Origin: a virus
IMG/VR virus record: IMGVR_UViG_3300033153_008400
Location: 1-64,000 of that record
DNA length: 64,000 nucleotides
Reading direction: 5' to 3' (one strand)
A program made the translations under genes and the position numbers. This document shows positions 15,043 through 22,140 of this stretch, piece by piece (positions within the stretch are counted from its first letter, which is position 1; the number at the start of each line of letters is the position of its first letter). The notes below the pieces were generated by a model. It was not told the DNA's origin and made no database searches. It worked only from the letters and a program-made list of their open reading frames with translations.

Positions 15043-15126
15043 AAAAAAGAGTAGATCACGCTCAATATAGGAGGTGTGTACAGCTATATTTTAACTGTTG
15101 GTGATTTTAGAAGTAACTACTCTTTT
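15043..15126 (-). ncRNA. Putative structured RNA or terminator, about 84 nt
   Basis: A 10-bp closing helix (AAAAGAGTAG/CTACTCTTTT) encloses further pairings: AATATAG/CTATATT, ATCAC/GTGAT and ACAG/CTGT. The minus strand ends in TTTTTT after the helix. No reading frame. Its design matches the element at 13713-13785. Confidence 0.5.
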
Positions 15127-15176
15127 AAGTTTTTTGAAAAGACACCTTCTGTCTTAGGATTTAGTATGTTTTATAA

Positions 15177-15392
15177 TTAAAACTCCAACGCAACGCTAGA
15201 AAAAGATAAATTAAAAGTGTTTTAGGATAATAGGCCATCACGTCCTCGTCACAGACTCTCGCACTAATTTCAACTACTAAAGTTACTCCTTCTCTATTGA
15301 GTGGGACATCTTAGCAATACTTACCATTCTGGTTCTTTTTAGAGTTTTAATGTTAATCAATACCTCTTGACGAACTCGCCTCTAAAACACCT
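15177..15392 (-). ncRNA. Putative structured RNA with interleaved long-range helices
   Basis: A 10-bp inverted repeat (ATTAAAACTC at 15177-15186 with its complement at 15341-15350) is crossed by a 9-bp repeat (GTGTTTTAG near 15217 with CTAAAACAC near 15382). The two would form a long-range pseudoknot. The stretch from 15019 to 15395 contains no gene; this element and the one at 15043 fill most of it. Confidence 0.4.
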
Positions 15393-15395
15393 TAT

Positions 15396-15668
15396 TTATT
15401 GTTCTCGCCAACCTTTACCATATTTAATGTTAATTGTTTGACGACATTCATTAACAATTACATTTTCATTCTTATCAGGATTAGTAAATTTAGTTTCCTT
15501 AATTAAAATAGCTAACTCTTTACGAATTACTTTAGTTCTTTTAGAATATTGAGGACTATTATAAAATCCTCTCATCATAGTACGTGGAAATCCTTCACCT
15601 CCACCTAACCATTCTCCTGTTTGTTCATCAACATCTCCATTGATGATATCATCTGCATTATCTCCCAT
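15396..15668 (-). CDS. Hypothetical protein
   Basis: 90 aa, acidic and Gly-rich N-terminus (MGDNADDIINGDVDEQTGEW), then a basic helical part (SKRTKVIRKELAILIKETKF). Its ATG is 6 nt after the stop of the 33-aa membrane peptide gene. Function unknown. Confidence 0.65.
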   Translation of the reverse strand: MGDNADDIINGDVDEQTGEWLGGGEGFPRTMMRGFYNSPQYSKRTKVIRKELAILIKETKFTNPDKNENVIVNECRQTINIKYGKGWREQ

Positions 15669-15674
15669 AATATT

Positions 15675-15776
15675 TTATTGTAAACCAAACAAGGTATCTA
15701 ATATCCATACTAATGTCATAACACCAACAACAATAATTAATGCTAATATCCATTGATTTTTTTGTTTTTTATTCAT
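15675..15776 (-). CDS. 33-aa single-span membrane peptide
   Basis: Begins MNKKQKNQWILALIIVVGVM and ends LVWILDTLFGLQ. A Lys-rich head, one hydrophobic helix and a short tail are typical of phage micro-membrane proteins. The start overlaps the stop of the 55-aa gene (ATGA), which supports it as real although it is very short. Confidence 0.65.
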   Translation of the reverse strand: MNKKQKNQWILALIIVVGVMTLVWILDTLFGLQ

Positions 15777-15940
15777 AAGTCAAGTTGTTTTAAGGTTATG
15801 TCAACTATTTCAGAAATAGTTAAACGTGGATTGCTTTTAGCTATTAATATACAAGCTACTATTACATTAACAGGATCATCATCTTCTGCTTTATCTAATA
15901 ATATAGTAATGGCTCTTTGTTGTAATTCATCTGTGGTCAT
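15773..15940 (-). CDS. 55-aa acidic helical protein
   Basis: Starts MTTDELQQRAITILLDKAED and is helical and acidic. It overlaps both neighbours by 4 nt (ATGA at each end), so three tiny genes (16032-15675) form a tightly coupled unit. No family recognised. Confidence 0.65.
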   Translation of the reverse strand: MTTDELQQRAITILLDKAEDDDPVNVIVACILIAKSNPRLTISEIVDITLKQLDL

Positions 15941-16032
15941 CTTTTGGTTTTTTTACGTTTCTTTTTACGCTTAGCTTTAGCTTTGCGTGCTTGTTGTTCT
16001 TTTTGTAATTCTTTAGTAGTTCTTAAACTCAT
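15937..16032 (-). CDS. 31-aa highly basic peptide
   Basis: MSLRTTKELQKEQQARKAKA followed by KRKKKRKKTKR: about half the residues are Lys or Arg. It could bind nucleic acid or be a ribosome-associated peptide. Supported by ATGA overlap with the next gene and by 2-nt spacing from the preceding stop. Function unknown. Confidence 0.6.
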   Translation of the reverse strand: MSLRTTKELQKEQQARKAKAKRKKKRKKTKR

Positions 16033-16034
16033 AA

Positions 16035-16418
16035 TTATTGTTTTTGAAATAGAAAATCATCATTAAATTTTTCTTTATGTAAAGAAGATGCTATAACCAT
16101 ACCTCTTACCATACTATCATATCCTCCTTTACGTAACAATCTGCGTTCAGCTTCAAACATATTAACTAACATATCCTCCCCAGGAGGAAGAATAACATCA
16201 TTAACTTTAATGCAGTGAAACTTACGTTCAATATCATTATAGTCTATCATGTCAATAGCTACAGCTTTATTATCAATAATAAGAGCTGATTTAGTACTAT
16301 CATTCAATTCTAATGCTCTAAATATTTTACCTTGTAATTCTTCAGGTGTATGCATTACTGCATGTTCACATTTAGCATCATTTTTTACTAATACATATCC
16401 TGTTATATCTCCTAACAT
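16035..16418 (-). CDS. Hypothetical protein
   Basis: 127 aa, mixed fold, starting MLGDITGYVLVKNDAKCEHA. A segment ALIIDNKAVAIDMIDYNDIE suggests beta strands. Two nucleotides separate it from its upstream neighbour. No motif recognised. Confidence 0.7.
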   Translation of the reverse strand: MLGDITGYVLVKNDAKCEHAVMHTPEELQGKIFRALELNDSTKSALIIDNKAVAIDMIDYNDIERKFHCIKVNDVILPPGEDMLVNMFEAERRLLRKGGYDSMVRGMVIASSLHKEKFNDDFLFQKQ

Positions 16419-16420
16419 AA

Positions 16421-16624
16421 TTATTTATCTTCGTTTTTATTATCTAATCCATCACAATTATCAGACTGTGCACGCATTTGTGATACTCTTAAATCAATGA
16501 TAGTTTTAAGTGTACCTAATTTTTCACATTCAAATCCATTAACTCCAACAGTTAAATATCTACAACATTTTTTACCTTGACCTATTTTACAAGTTTCAGT
16601 CATATATTCATTACTTATTCTCAT
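16421..16624 (-). CDS. Cys-containing hypothetical protein
   Basis: 67 aa with CKIGQGKKCCRYLTVGVNGF and a later Cys in EC, a spacing seen in small metal-binding phage proteins. The leader AAAAACTTGAA (16631-16641) matches the recurrent element. Function unknown. Confidence 0.7.
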   Translation of the reverse strand: MRISNEYMTETCKIGQGKKCCRYLTVGVNGFECEKLGTLKTIIDLRVSQMRAQSDNCDGLDNKNEDK

Positions 16625-16643
16625 AATTATTTCAAGTTTTTAA

Positions 16644-17339
16644 TTATTTAAGGTTATTTTTAATCCATTCATTTATACCCCATTCAGATATTTGTTCTCC
16701 ATGACATTTATTTAATAATATTATCACTTCCTCTTTAGACCAACTATCCTTAACTGAATGAATAGTAATAGTATTATCTGAATCTACTTTGAGATTTCCT
16801 GGATAAGTATCCATATCAAATGAATCAGCACACATTATTGTATGATATTCAACCATGACTTCATTAATACCACCTTTTCTAACATATTTATCAATAAACA
16901 TTTGATGTGGTTGAGGTAATTTACCGTTAGAACCAGCTACAATTTTACCATCAACTGCCATAGTTTTAAAAACATTAAGACTAGAATCAGTAGTAGCTAT
17001 AATCTTTCTACAATCTTCACAATGCCAACCTAAAGTTTTACCAAGTTGTCTACCATCTATATCATAATGACAATTAGCTTGACCTACTTCTCTAGTACTT
17101 GTCACTTTTCCTATAAAATGAGAATTATAATCAGGATTATTATAGCCAGCTACATCATAAGTTACCCAATCATCCTTTTCAATTCCATCATCTGTTACAA
17201 AATATAAATGTACTGCATGCCAATTTTCATTAGTAAACAAATCTTTTCTAGTTTTAATAGCATGCCCTGTTTTGGATTTATATAAATCACTATTATTAGT
17301 TGTTGGTAACATTATTACCTTTGCTCTTTTAAGTTCCAT
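16644..17339 (-). CDS. Hypothetical protein with CxxC knuckle
   Basis: 231 aa. The first 90 residues look like a small beta-rich domain (DDWVTYDVAGYNN...SHFIGKVTSTRE). A CHC-type knuckle follows (GWHCEDCRKIIATTDSS). The C-terminal part has a DSWSKEEVIILLNKC helix and ends IKNNLK. The layout resembles proteins common in Bacteroidota phages that pair a strand-rich domain with a zinc knuckle, but no named family is assigned. Confidence 0.7.
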   Translation of the reverse strand: MELKRAKVIMLPTTNNSDLYKSKTGHAIKTRKDLFTNENWHAVHLYFVTDDGIEKDDWVTYDVAGYNNPDYNSHFIGKVTSTREVGQANCHYDIDGRQLGKTLGWHCEDCRKIIATTDSSLNVFKTMAVDGKIVAGSNGKLPQPHQMFIDKYVRKGGINEVMVEYHTIMCADSFDMDTYPGNLKVDSDNTITIHSVKDSWSKEEVIILLNKCHGEQISEWGINEWIKNNLK

Positions 17340-17363
17340 GTATTTATTAATTTTTAAGATTAA

Positions 17364-17412
17364 TTAGTAGAGGAAACTGGGCAGCAACCACGCATACCCA
17401 GAACCTTCCACT
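17364..17412 (-). terminator. Imperfect hairpin between genes
   Basis: ATTAGTGGAAGG...CTGGG pairs with CCCAG...TTTCCTCTACTAAT over about 15 bp with bulges (17364-17412 on the plus strand), followed on the minus strand by TAATCTTAAAAA. Possible weak terminator or processing site upstream of the 231-aa gene. Confidence 0.45.
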
Positions 17413-17419
17413 AATAAGA

Positions 17420-17689
17420 TTAAAGAGAAGTGATAGTTATATAACCAGGCTCTCCTTCGCGTAAAATATTTCTTACCCAATTGGCAAAAGACATATCCTT
17501 AGGACAACGTCGTTTAATGTGCTCTTCTTCATTATATTTCTTCACAGACTTTAAAATGCCTGGTGTACAATCAGGACATACAGCTTTAGAACCAAATTCT
17601 ACTCCTCCTGATTCATCACTGTCGGTATAGTCCTTATTACAAAGGTCACAATTGACCTTATCTCCTAATATTACTGTTTTATCCTTCAT
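17420..17689 (-). CDS. Small zinc-ribbon protein
   Basis: 89 aa. Four cysteines in CDLC and CPDC pairs (residues about 15-40, CDLCNKDYTDSDESGGVEFG then SKAVCPDC) make a classical zinc ribbon. The C-terminal half is charged (EEHIKRRCPKDMSFANWVRN). It overlaps the end of the preceding gene by 11 nt. Likely a nucleic-acid or protein adaptor. Confidence 0.75.
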   Translation of the reverse strand: MKDKTVILGDKVNCDLCNKDYTDSDESGGVEFGSKAVCPDCTPGILKSVKKYNEEEHIKRRCPKDMSFANWVRNILREGEPGYITITSL

Positions 17690-17951
17690 AATTCAATATT
17701 TCTGGTTCTTTTATAATAAGAGTAGTAATATCTCTAACATCTGTATAAGTTAGACCAGAACATGCATTAATAAGGTCTAAAGTATGACCATCTTTCCTAG
17801 CTATTTCACTAGCTATTCTATCTATTGTCATAAATAGTACATTAAATAATAAGTCCTTGTCTAATCTTTCAGTAGCATTCATGCCATCCTGGAATTCAGC
17901 TATTTTGTCAATTCTTGCTAATAAATATATGTAATACGCATTTTTATTCAT
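17679..17951 (-). CDS. Helical hypothetical protein
   Basis: 90 aa, predicted all-helical (LARIDKIAEFQDGMNATERL), no cysteine cluster or membrane helix. Coupled by overlap to the zinc-ribbon gene downstream. Function unknown. Confidence 0.7.
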   Translation of the reverse strand: MNKNAYYIYLLARIDKIAEFQDGMNATERLDKDLLFNVLFMTIDRIASEIARKDGHTLDLINACSGLTYTDVRDITTLIIKEPEILNYEG

Positions 17952-17960
17952 AATTTAAAT

Positions 17961-18332
17961 TTAAATATTCTTATTTCTTATTATTTTTCTACTACTTTCC
18001 CATGCCTTATTTATCAACGCACTCGCATGTGTTGCTGTAAATGATAAGGGTTCTACCTTATAAATAACAACTTCTTTGTTGAGTGCAGTCTGATATGCAA
18101 TCTCTCTTAGGATATCATACATTGATTGATCCTTTCTGTCCCCACTGGAGCTCACTGATGCTATTGCATAACATTCAGCTAACATTTGAAGTGGTTTCTT
18201 TGTCTTAGTGCCATTATTGACTACAACAATAACTTCTAAATGTTCTAATAACATGTAGAGGTATTGATTATAGACTTCTCTAGCAGCACATATACTGGCT
18301 ATTTGTTCTAATCTATCGTTAAGATCTATCAT
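17961..18332 (-). CDS. Helical hypothetical protein
   Basis: 123 aa, helical, starting MIDLNDRLEQIASICAAREV. It resembles in size and composition the 90-aa neighbour and may be distantly related, though no clear alignment is visible by eye. The leader contains AAAAACCTA. Function unknown. Confidence 0.7.
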   Translation of the reverse strand: MIDLNDRLEQIASICAAREVYNQYLYMLLEHLEVIVVVNNGTKTKKPLQMLAECYAIASVSSSGDRKDQSMYDILREIAYQTALNKEVVIYKVEPLSFTATHASALINKAWESSRKIIRNKNI

Positions 18333-18353
18333 CCTATGTAGGTTTTTCGGTCA

Positions 18354-18599
18354 TCATATTATCTCTCGCTTAGAATCATATCTTAAATTAGCATAATAAA
18401 ATGCATGCTTAAGGGTAATTAATAAATATACACTCACAATAAGATTCATTAGAAACATCAATGATGCATAATAATTCTCTTCATAAGTAGCAAGAGTAAA
18501 ATATGTATTCATTGTTATCAATATTATTAAAATCATTATCTTAAAAGTATGTATAATATAAGCCCTTTTCATTCTTTTTTTAGTCTTTATATAACTCAT
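18354..18599 (-). CDS. Membrane protein with two spans
   Basis: 81 aa. Hydrophobic helices at about residues 15-37 (IHTFKIMILIILITMNTYFT) and 44-66 (SLMFLMNLIVSVYLLITLKH), with a basic N-terminus (KTKKRMKR). Overlaps the preceding gene by 20 nt. Probably sits in the host inner membrane; role unknown. Confidence 0.7.
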   Translation of the reverse strand: MSYIKTKKRMKRAYIIHTFKIMILIILITMNTYFTLATYEENYYASLMFLMNLIVSVYLLITLKHAFYYANLRYDSKREII

Positions 18600-18771
18600 G
18601 TCTTTTTAGTTTAAAGATTAGCATACTTCCATCTGATTTAGGACTACAATGTTCACTGAATAGCTTACAAAGAGTACTCTTATCATCAAATTTACAACCT
18701 TTACATATTCCAGAAAACCCGTCCTGGATCTCCTGTCTGTAAATTTGACCTCTGTATTTAACTTCTTTCAT
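18580..18771 (-). CDS. Cys-rich small protein
   Basis: 63 aa with CKGCKFDDKSTLCKLFSEHC (residues 23-42), four cysteines spaced as in a small zinc knuckle common in Bacteroidota phages. Overlaps the downstream membrane protein gene by 20 nt. Function unknown. Confidence 0.7.
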   Translation of the reverse strand: MKEVKYRGQIYRQEIQDGFSGICKGCKFDDKSTLCKLFSEHCSPKSDGSMLIFKLKRHELYKD

Positions 18772-18925
18772 TTAATGTATTTTAGAATTTATTTAGTCGC
18801 TGATAATATGGCATTAATAATAAACCCAATACTACACACACATATTATGCAGTATCAGGTTTATAATAGCAGACTTAGTCTATTTTCAGTATTTATCTAT
18901 ATTTTATCTAATGATTATAAGAACG

Positions 18926-18950
18926 AAAAGGGAGGTTGTTGTCACCTCCC
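18926..18950 (-). terminator. Intrinsic terminator
   Basis: A 7-bp GC-rich stem GGGAGGT/ACCTCCC with loop of 7 nt is followed on the minus strand by TTTTCGTTC. It ends the transcript of 18996-20341. The 150 nt beyond it, up to the 63-aa gene at 18771, show no gene and presumably hold a promoter for the downstream unit, though no consensus is recognisable. Confidence 0.85.
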
Positions 18951-18995
18951 TAAAATATGTCTACATTGGTTCCATAATCATTAAGTATTAGTTGC

Positions 18996-19388
18996 TTATC
19001 TAAGTTTCTTGATCAGATGTTGAAGAAATATTATCTTCTCTCTGTTTATAGCTATATTAACTGTGTTTGAATCAGGATTACCATCATAATTCCACCAAGG
19101 TACATCTACAGTTAAAACTTCATCATTATTTCTAAATAAAGGTAACTCAAATATTACCTTATTCTTAACCTTTGTAGGCATCTCACCATGTAAATAAACT
19201 AGAGCATTCGGTAATATTCTATCATTCAATCCACATTTTGCTTTATAGCCTTTATCATTGTATTTACAAAGATCTCTGTCCATATTACATAAGAAATTAG
19301 TACCACTAACTAAATGTTTCTCAATATAAGAGATGTACATTAAGTACACCTCTTGTATTTCTACGCGTTCTTTCTTTAAATATCTCAT
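18996..19388 (-). CDS. Hypothetical protein
   Basis: 130 aa from the ATG at 19388, which overlaps the stop of the upstream gene as ATGA; an in-frame TTG at 19394 is less likely. Contains several Cys (CNMDRDLCKYNDKGYKAKCG) and a Trp-rich segment (VPWWNYDGNPD). Bounded downstream by the terminator at 18926. Function unknown. Confidence 0.75.
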   Translation of the reverse strand: MRYLKKERVEIQEVYLMYISYIEKHLVSGTNFLCNMDRDLCKYNDKGYKAKCGLNDRILPNALVYLHGEMPTKVKNKVIFELPLFRNNDEVLTVDVPWWNYDGNPDSNTVNIAINREKIIFLQHLIKKLR

Positions 19389-19693
19389 ACACAATTCTTT
19401 AAAGATAATATACTAGGAACATAAAGTATCCTGACTCTTTTATGATGTCTCTTGCGTTTAATCCTTTTCAAAGCATAATGTCTTATCTTAGCTATCAAAG
19501 GCTGATGAGTAATATTCAATTGCACATGTTCTACTTTATCAGTTTCCATTGCTCGAACAAACTGCTCGTCGTGGGTAACGAGCATAGTTCTATTGAATTC
19601 AAACTTGTGATATTTCTTAGCATTGTCATTTAATGCTGTGCCCAAGTATACAAGGTCTTTTAAATCGGTAGTATCTAATACTATTGTTTTCAT
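19385..19693 (-). CDS. Basic hypothetical protein
   Basis: 102 aa. N-terminal half alpha/beta (MKTIVLDTTDLKDLVYLGTA), C-terminal half very basic (HYALKRIKRKRHHKRVRILY), suggesting nucleic-acid binding. Stop overlaps the next start (ATGA). Leader contains AAAAACCTAA. No family assigned. Confidence 0.7.
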   Translation of the reverse strand: MKTIVLDTTDLKDLVYLGTALNDNAKKYHKFEFNRTMLVTHDEQFVRAMETDKVEHVQLNITHQPLIAKIRHYALKRIKRKRHHKRVRILYVPSILSLKNCV

Positions 19694-19721
19694 TTGTGGT
19701 TTAGGTTTTTAAGGAATTTAA

Positions 19722-20066
19722 TTAATATTCATCTAAATGATCGTACTCTTCCTGTATGTATTTATCCTGTTTAGAGCGACATTTGCTGCAAACATAATAA
19801 ACAGGCCCATTTAAGCCTTCTTCAAAGTCACGTATTGGTGTTAAATGTTTTTTATGCTTACACCAGTCACATATTTCGTCTTCTTGCTTGTCTTCGTCTT
19901 TCATACACTTCGACACACAACTATCACAATAATAGTGATATTCTGCTCCAAAGGAGTCAGTTTCTCCTTGCAACCTGTTAGTCACTAAAGAGGTACATTC
20001 ACAATTGTATCCATCACACACTTGGTCTAGTGTATGGAATTTAATAATATCTCCAGGTAGTCCCAT
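19722..20066 (-). CDS. Multi-CxxC zinc-binding protein
   Basis: 114 aa with ten cysteines arranged in pairs: CDGYNCEC, CDSCVSKC, ICDWCKHKKH and YVCSKCRSK. This could fold as two zinc fingers or ribbons. Three nucleotides separate it from the lipoprotein gene upstream. Function unknown. Confidence 0.75.
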   Translation of the reverse strand: MGLPGDIIKFHTLDQVCDGYNCECTSLVTNRLQGETDSFGAEYHYYCDSCVSKCMKDEDKQEDEICDWCKHKKHLTPIRDFEEGLNGPVYYVCSKCRSKQDKYIQEEYDHLDEY

Positions 20067-20068
20067 AA

Positions 20069-20341
20069 CTATTTAATTCTAACTGCAGTTGCATATTGAT
20101 ACCTAATACCTGATGATGCCGTTGCACCTTTAGGCAATGTTCCCTTATACTTGCCATACAATGTAGTTCCACTACGAGATGACAACATTACTACTACAGT
20201 ATCACCTACTTCAACGACTGAGTGTGTGTCTGTTACTGATGTAATTCTTCCTGAAGTTACTTCTTCAACTATAATGTACCTACTATGACATGCTGTTAAC
20301 ATGAATACAAGAACTATTATTAAAAGGTTTAATCTTTTCAT
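20069..20341 (-). CDS. Small lipoprotein
   Basis: 90 aa with a clear lipoprotein signal: MKRLNLLIIVLVFMLTAC, lipobox LTAC with Cys18. The mature part is a small beta-rich domain (SGRITSVTDTHSVVEVGDTV). It would be anchored in the host envelope, a place where phages put superinfection-exclusion proteins; that role is inference only. Confidence 0.8.
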   Translation of the reverse strand: MKRLNLLIIVLVFMLTACHSRYIIVEEVTSGRITSVTDTHSVVEVGDTVVVMLSSRSGTTLYGKYKGTLPKGATASSGIRYQYATAVRIK

Positions 20342-20824
20342 TATTAGTGGTTGTTTTTAGGCTTATTAGTGTTAAAAAGGTCATTTACAGCCTATAAATG
20401 TCCTAATTGTTCCTAGTATACTACTAGTGAACATAATTACTTGATACTATTCTATTAATGTCTTAATGCTATGCTTACCCCATGAATATGTATTTTGAAC
20501 AATTCTTAAATACACTTTAAAGGTGGATGAGGTCATGCCTCTGAGCACGAACTTACACACAAACACACAGTATTTCGTGTGAGATGAGCTAAATTCTATT
20601 GCATTATTCGCAACAAGTAGCTGATTTCTCCCGAGGGAAATATGTAAGATTCGCAATGAAAGTCCAAATAGCTGAGAATAGTGCAAAAAGAGGCTTAAAA
20701 TGATGGAAAGGTCGCTCCACCCCACCCCTGGGCTTGTAAATCCCTATATTGCTCGCGTAATGTTGGCACGATTCGTTCTCGTTACAAGTATCACGAACTG
20801 TTGGCACGTTATCTCTCAATAGGT
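20342..20824. other. Noncoding region of unusual composition with short repeats
   Basis: About 480 nt with no convincing gene; two overlapping minus-strand frames of 87 and 92 codons lack good starts and protein character. The sequence is richer in G and C than its surroundings. TGTTGGCACG occurs twice (20761-20770 and 20799-20808), and a CACACAAACACACAG stretch near 20553 is followed by its approximate complement. It could be an untranslated RNA, a leader or an origin-like region. Confidence 0.45.
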
Positions 20825-20852
20825 AAAAGAGAGAGCGTGGGGAACTCTCTCT
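20825..20852 (-). terminator. Intrinsic terminator after the 216-aa gene
   Basis: An 8-bp stem AGAGAGAG/CTCTCTCT with loop TTCCCCACG is followed on the minus strand by TTTTACC, 16 nt past the stop codon of the 216-aa gene. Clean rho-independent form. Confidence 0.85.
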
Positions 20853-20867
20853 GTTGAGGACAATCAA

Positions 20868-21518
20868 TTACAATGACCCGTCCAATACTTTACTCAAAAT
20901 ACCACTATCGCGAAGAGCTGTTGGGTCTGCTGAGAACGTATTGGGATTAAAGATTGCAGACTTGAACTTATCCATTCGTTCGTAGTCGTGGTCTTTTTTA
21001 GAAACAATAGTGTTGATTTCCCAACGGACTTCAGGACGCTGTTCATCGTACTCTGTAGCCTTTAAGGTGCGACCCGAAACGACTGATGTAAGTACAAAAG
21101 AGTGAACATCTTTGTTAAGAAAGTCTTTGATGAACTCTCTGTCGTCCGAAATGAAAGGTATTTCAAGACTACCCTTTTTGTAAAGAAAGGCGTCAAACCC
21201 AAGTGGATGTTTCTTAACTGCCGAAGGTTTAGTGTACTGACGATTGTATTTGTGACGAACGTTGGTAATCTGTTCACGACCAATTACAATATCAATGCCG
21301 TCGTCTGTCGGAACAGTAGGTGCAGGTCTTTTAACTATTACTTGGTCGTCGGTGTAGGGTGATATAACACCGTCGTCCGTGGTTGGCACGATAGGTGTGC
21401 TTGCCACTATTGGTAATCCATTGTCTTTGGATAATTGCTCCAAAGTTTCTTTGTTGTCCGTCGACGAGTACTGAACATTGTTAGCGTCTAACTGAGCTTT
21501 TAATTGAGCTACGGTCAT
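20868..21518 (-). CDS. Hypothetical protein with N-terminal HeH/SAP-like motif
   Basis: 216 aa. Residues 1-30 (MTVAQLKAQLDANNVQYSST...TLEQL) match the helix-extension-helix pattern of HeH/SAP/LEM domains that bind DNA or ends of phage structural proteins. A Pro/Thr/Asp-rich linker follows (TPIVPTTDDGVISPYTDDQV), then a folded region of about 130 residues with no recognised family. Codon use is richer in G/C third positions than in neighbouring genes, which together with its own terminator and first position in the leftward arm suggests high early expression. Confidence 0.8.
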   Translation of the reverse strand: MTVAQLKAQLDANNVQYSSTDNKETLEQLSKDNGLPIVASTPIVPTTDDGVISPYTDDQVIVKRPAPTVPTDDGIDIVIGREQITNVRHKYNRQYTKPSAVKKHPLGFDAFLYKKGSLEIPFISDDREFIKDFLNKDVHSFVLTSVVSGRTLKATEYDEQRPEVRWEINTIVSKKDHDYERMDKFKSAIFNPNTFSADPTALRDSGILSKVLDGSL

Positions 21519-21720
21519 AATCGTTTATGATTTAAATTAATAAAATAAGAAAGAAGGTCTACCTACCATTGAAGGCGGGGCTACCCCAGTCTGCTAAATA
21601 ATAGGTGGGGTTTGATTATGATGTACCCTCACCAAGTACACATACGACAATTTTTGGGGATCGGTATGGGGGTGTTATGAGATTGGGATATAAAATTTCT
21701 AACTAAATCTGTTAGCCAAA
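21519..21720. promoter_or_regulatory. Divergent control region between the two arms
   Basis: About 200 nt without genes. The leftward gene begins at 21518, the rightward set at 21775. A GGGGTAGCCCC-type hairpin lies near 21573-21585. I could not identify the leftward promoter; no TAnnTTTG element is visible on the minus strand, so early genes may use another promoter type. Confidence 0.5.
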
Positions 21721-21752
21721 TTTGAAATTTATAATTTTTTAAGTTATCTTTG
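21721..21752 (+). promoter_or_regulatory. Bacteroidota-type promoter for the rightward genes
   Basis: TTTG at 21721-21724, a 20-nt spacer, then TATCTTTG at 21745-21752: an exact match to the primary sigma consensus of Bacteroidota (-33 TTTG, -7 TAnnTTTG). The ATG of the first rightward gene follows 22 nt later. Good evidence for the host phylum and for transcription by host RNA polymerase. Confidence 0.8.
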
Positions 21753-21774
21753 GGCTAACTACATAAAATAAGAT

Positions 21775-22140
21775 ATGGAAGTACAGAGATTGAATAAACA
21801 AGTAAAGGACTCTTTTGCATTAGCCCAGAAGTATTATCAGATAATTAGTGTGCTGAATGATTTAGGGTTAGCCCAGGGAGAGATACAGTTAGTGGCGTAT
21901 AGTGCGATAATGGGGAATATGGCTGATCCTACCTTGAGGAAGGCTTATTGTGAGCAGTATGGGACGACACCTGCGACTATTAATAATATTGTATATAGGT
22001 TGAAGAAGAAGAATATCTTTTTAAAGAAGGATAAGAAGATTTTTGTGAATCCTAGTTTGACGAAGTTAGATTTTTCTAAGGCAACGACGTTGGTTGTGAG
22101 CCTGACACTTCAGACAAAGCCTACAGTGAAAGATGAATAA
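21775..22140 (+). CDS. Winged-helix-like DNA-binding protein
   Basis: 121 aa. A helix-turn-helix is plausible at residues 55-80 (RKAYCEQYGTTPATINNIVY) followed by a wing (KKNIFLKKDKKIFVNPSLTK). First gene after the promoter and first of the packaging cluster. Its position before the IHF-like and terminase genes makes it a candidate regulator or small terminase-like protein; neither is proven. Overlaps the next gene by 8 nt. Confidence 0.7.
   Translation: MEVQRLNKQVKDSFALAQKYYQIISVLNDLGLAQGEIQLVAYSAIMGNMADPTLRKAYCEQYGTTPATINNIVYRLKKKNIFLKKDKKIFVNPSLTKLDFSKATTLVVSLTLQTKPTVKDE

Noticed and set aside
20761-20808. Sigma-54 promoter from TGGCAC elements
   Set aside because: The TTGCA-type -12 element is absent at the required spacing after both TGGCAC copies.
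20447-20867. Two overlapping minus-strand frames of 92 and 87 codons
   Set aside because: They overlap each other in different frames, lack good starts and leaders, and have a composition unlike the other proteins of this phage.
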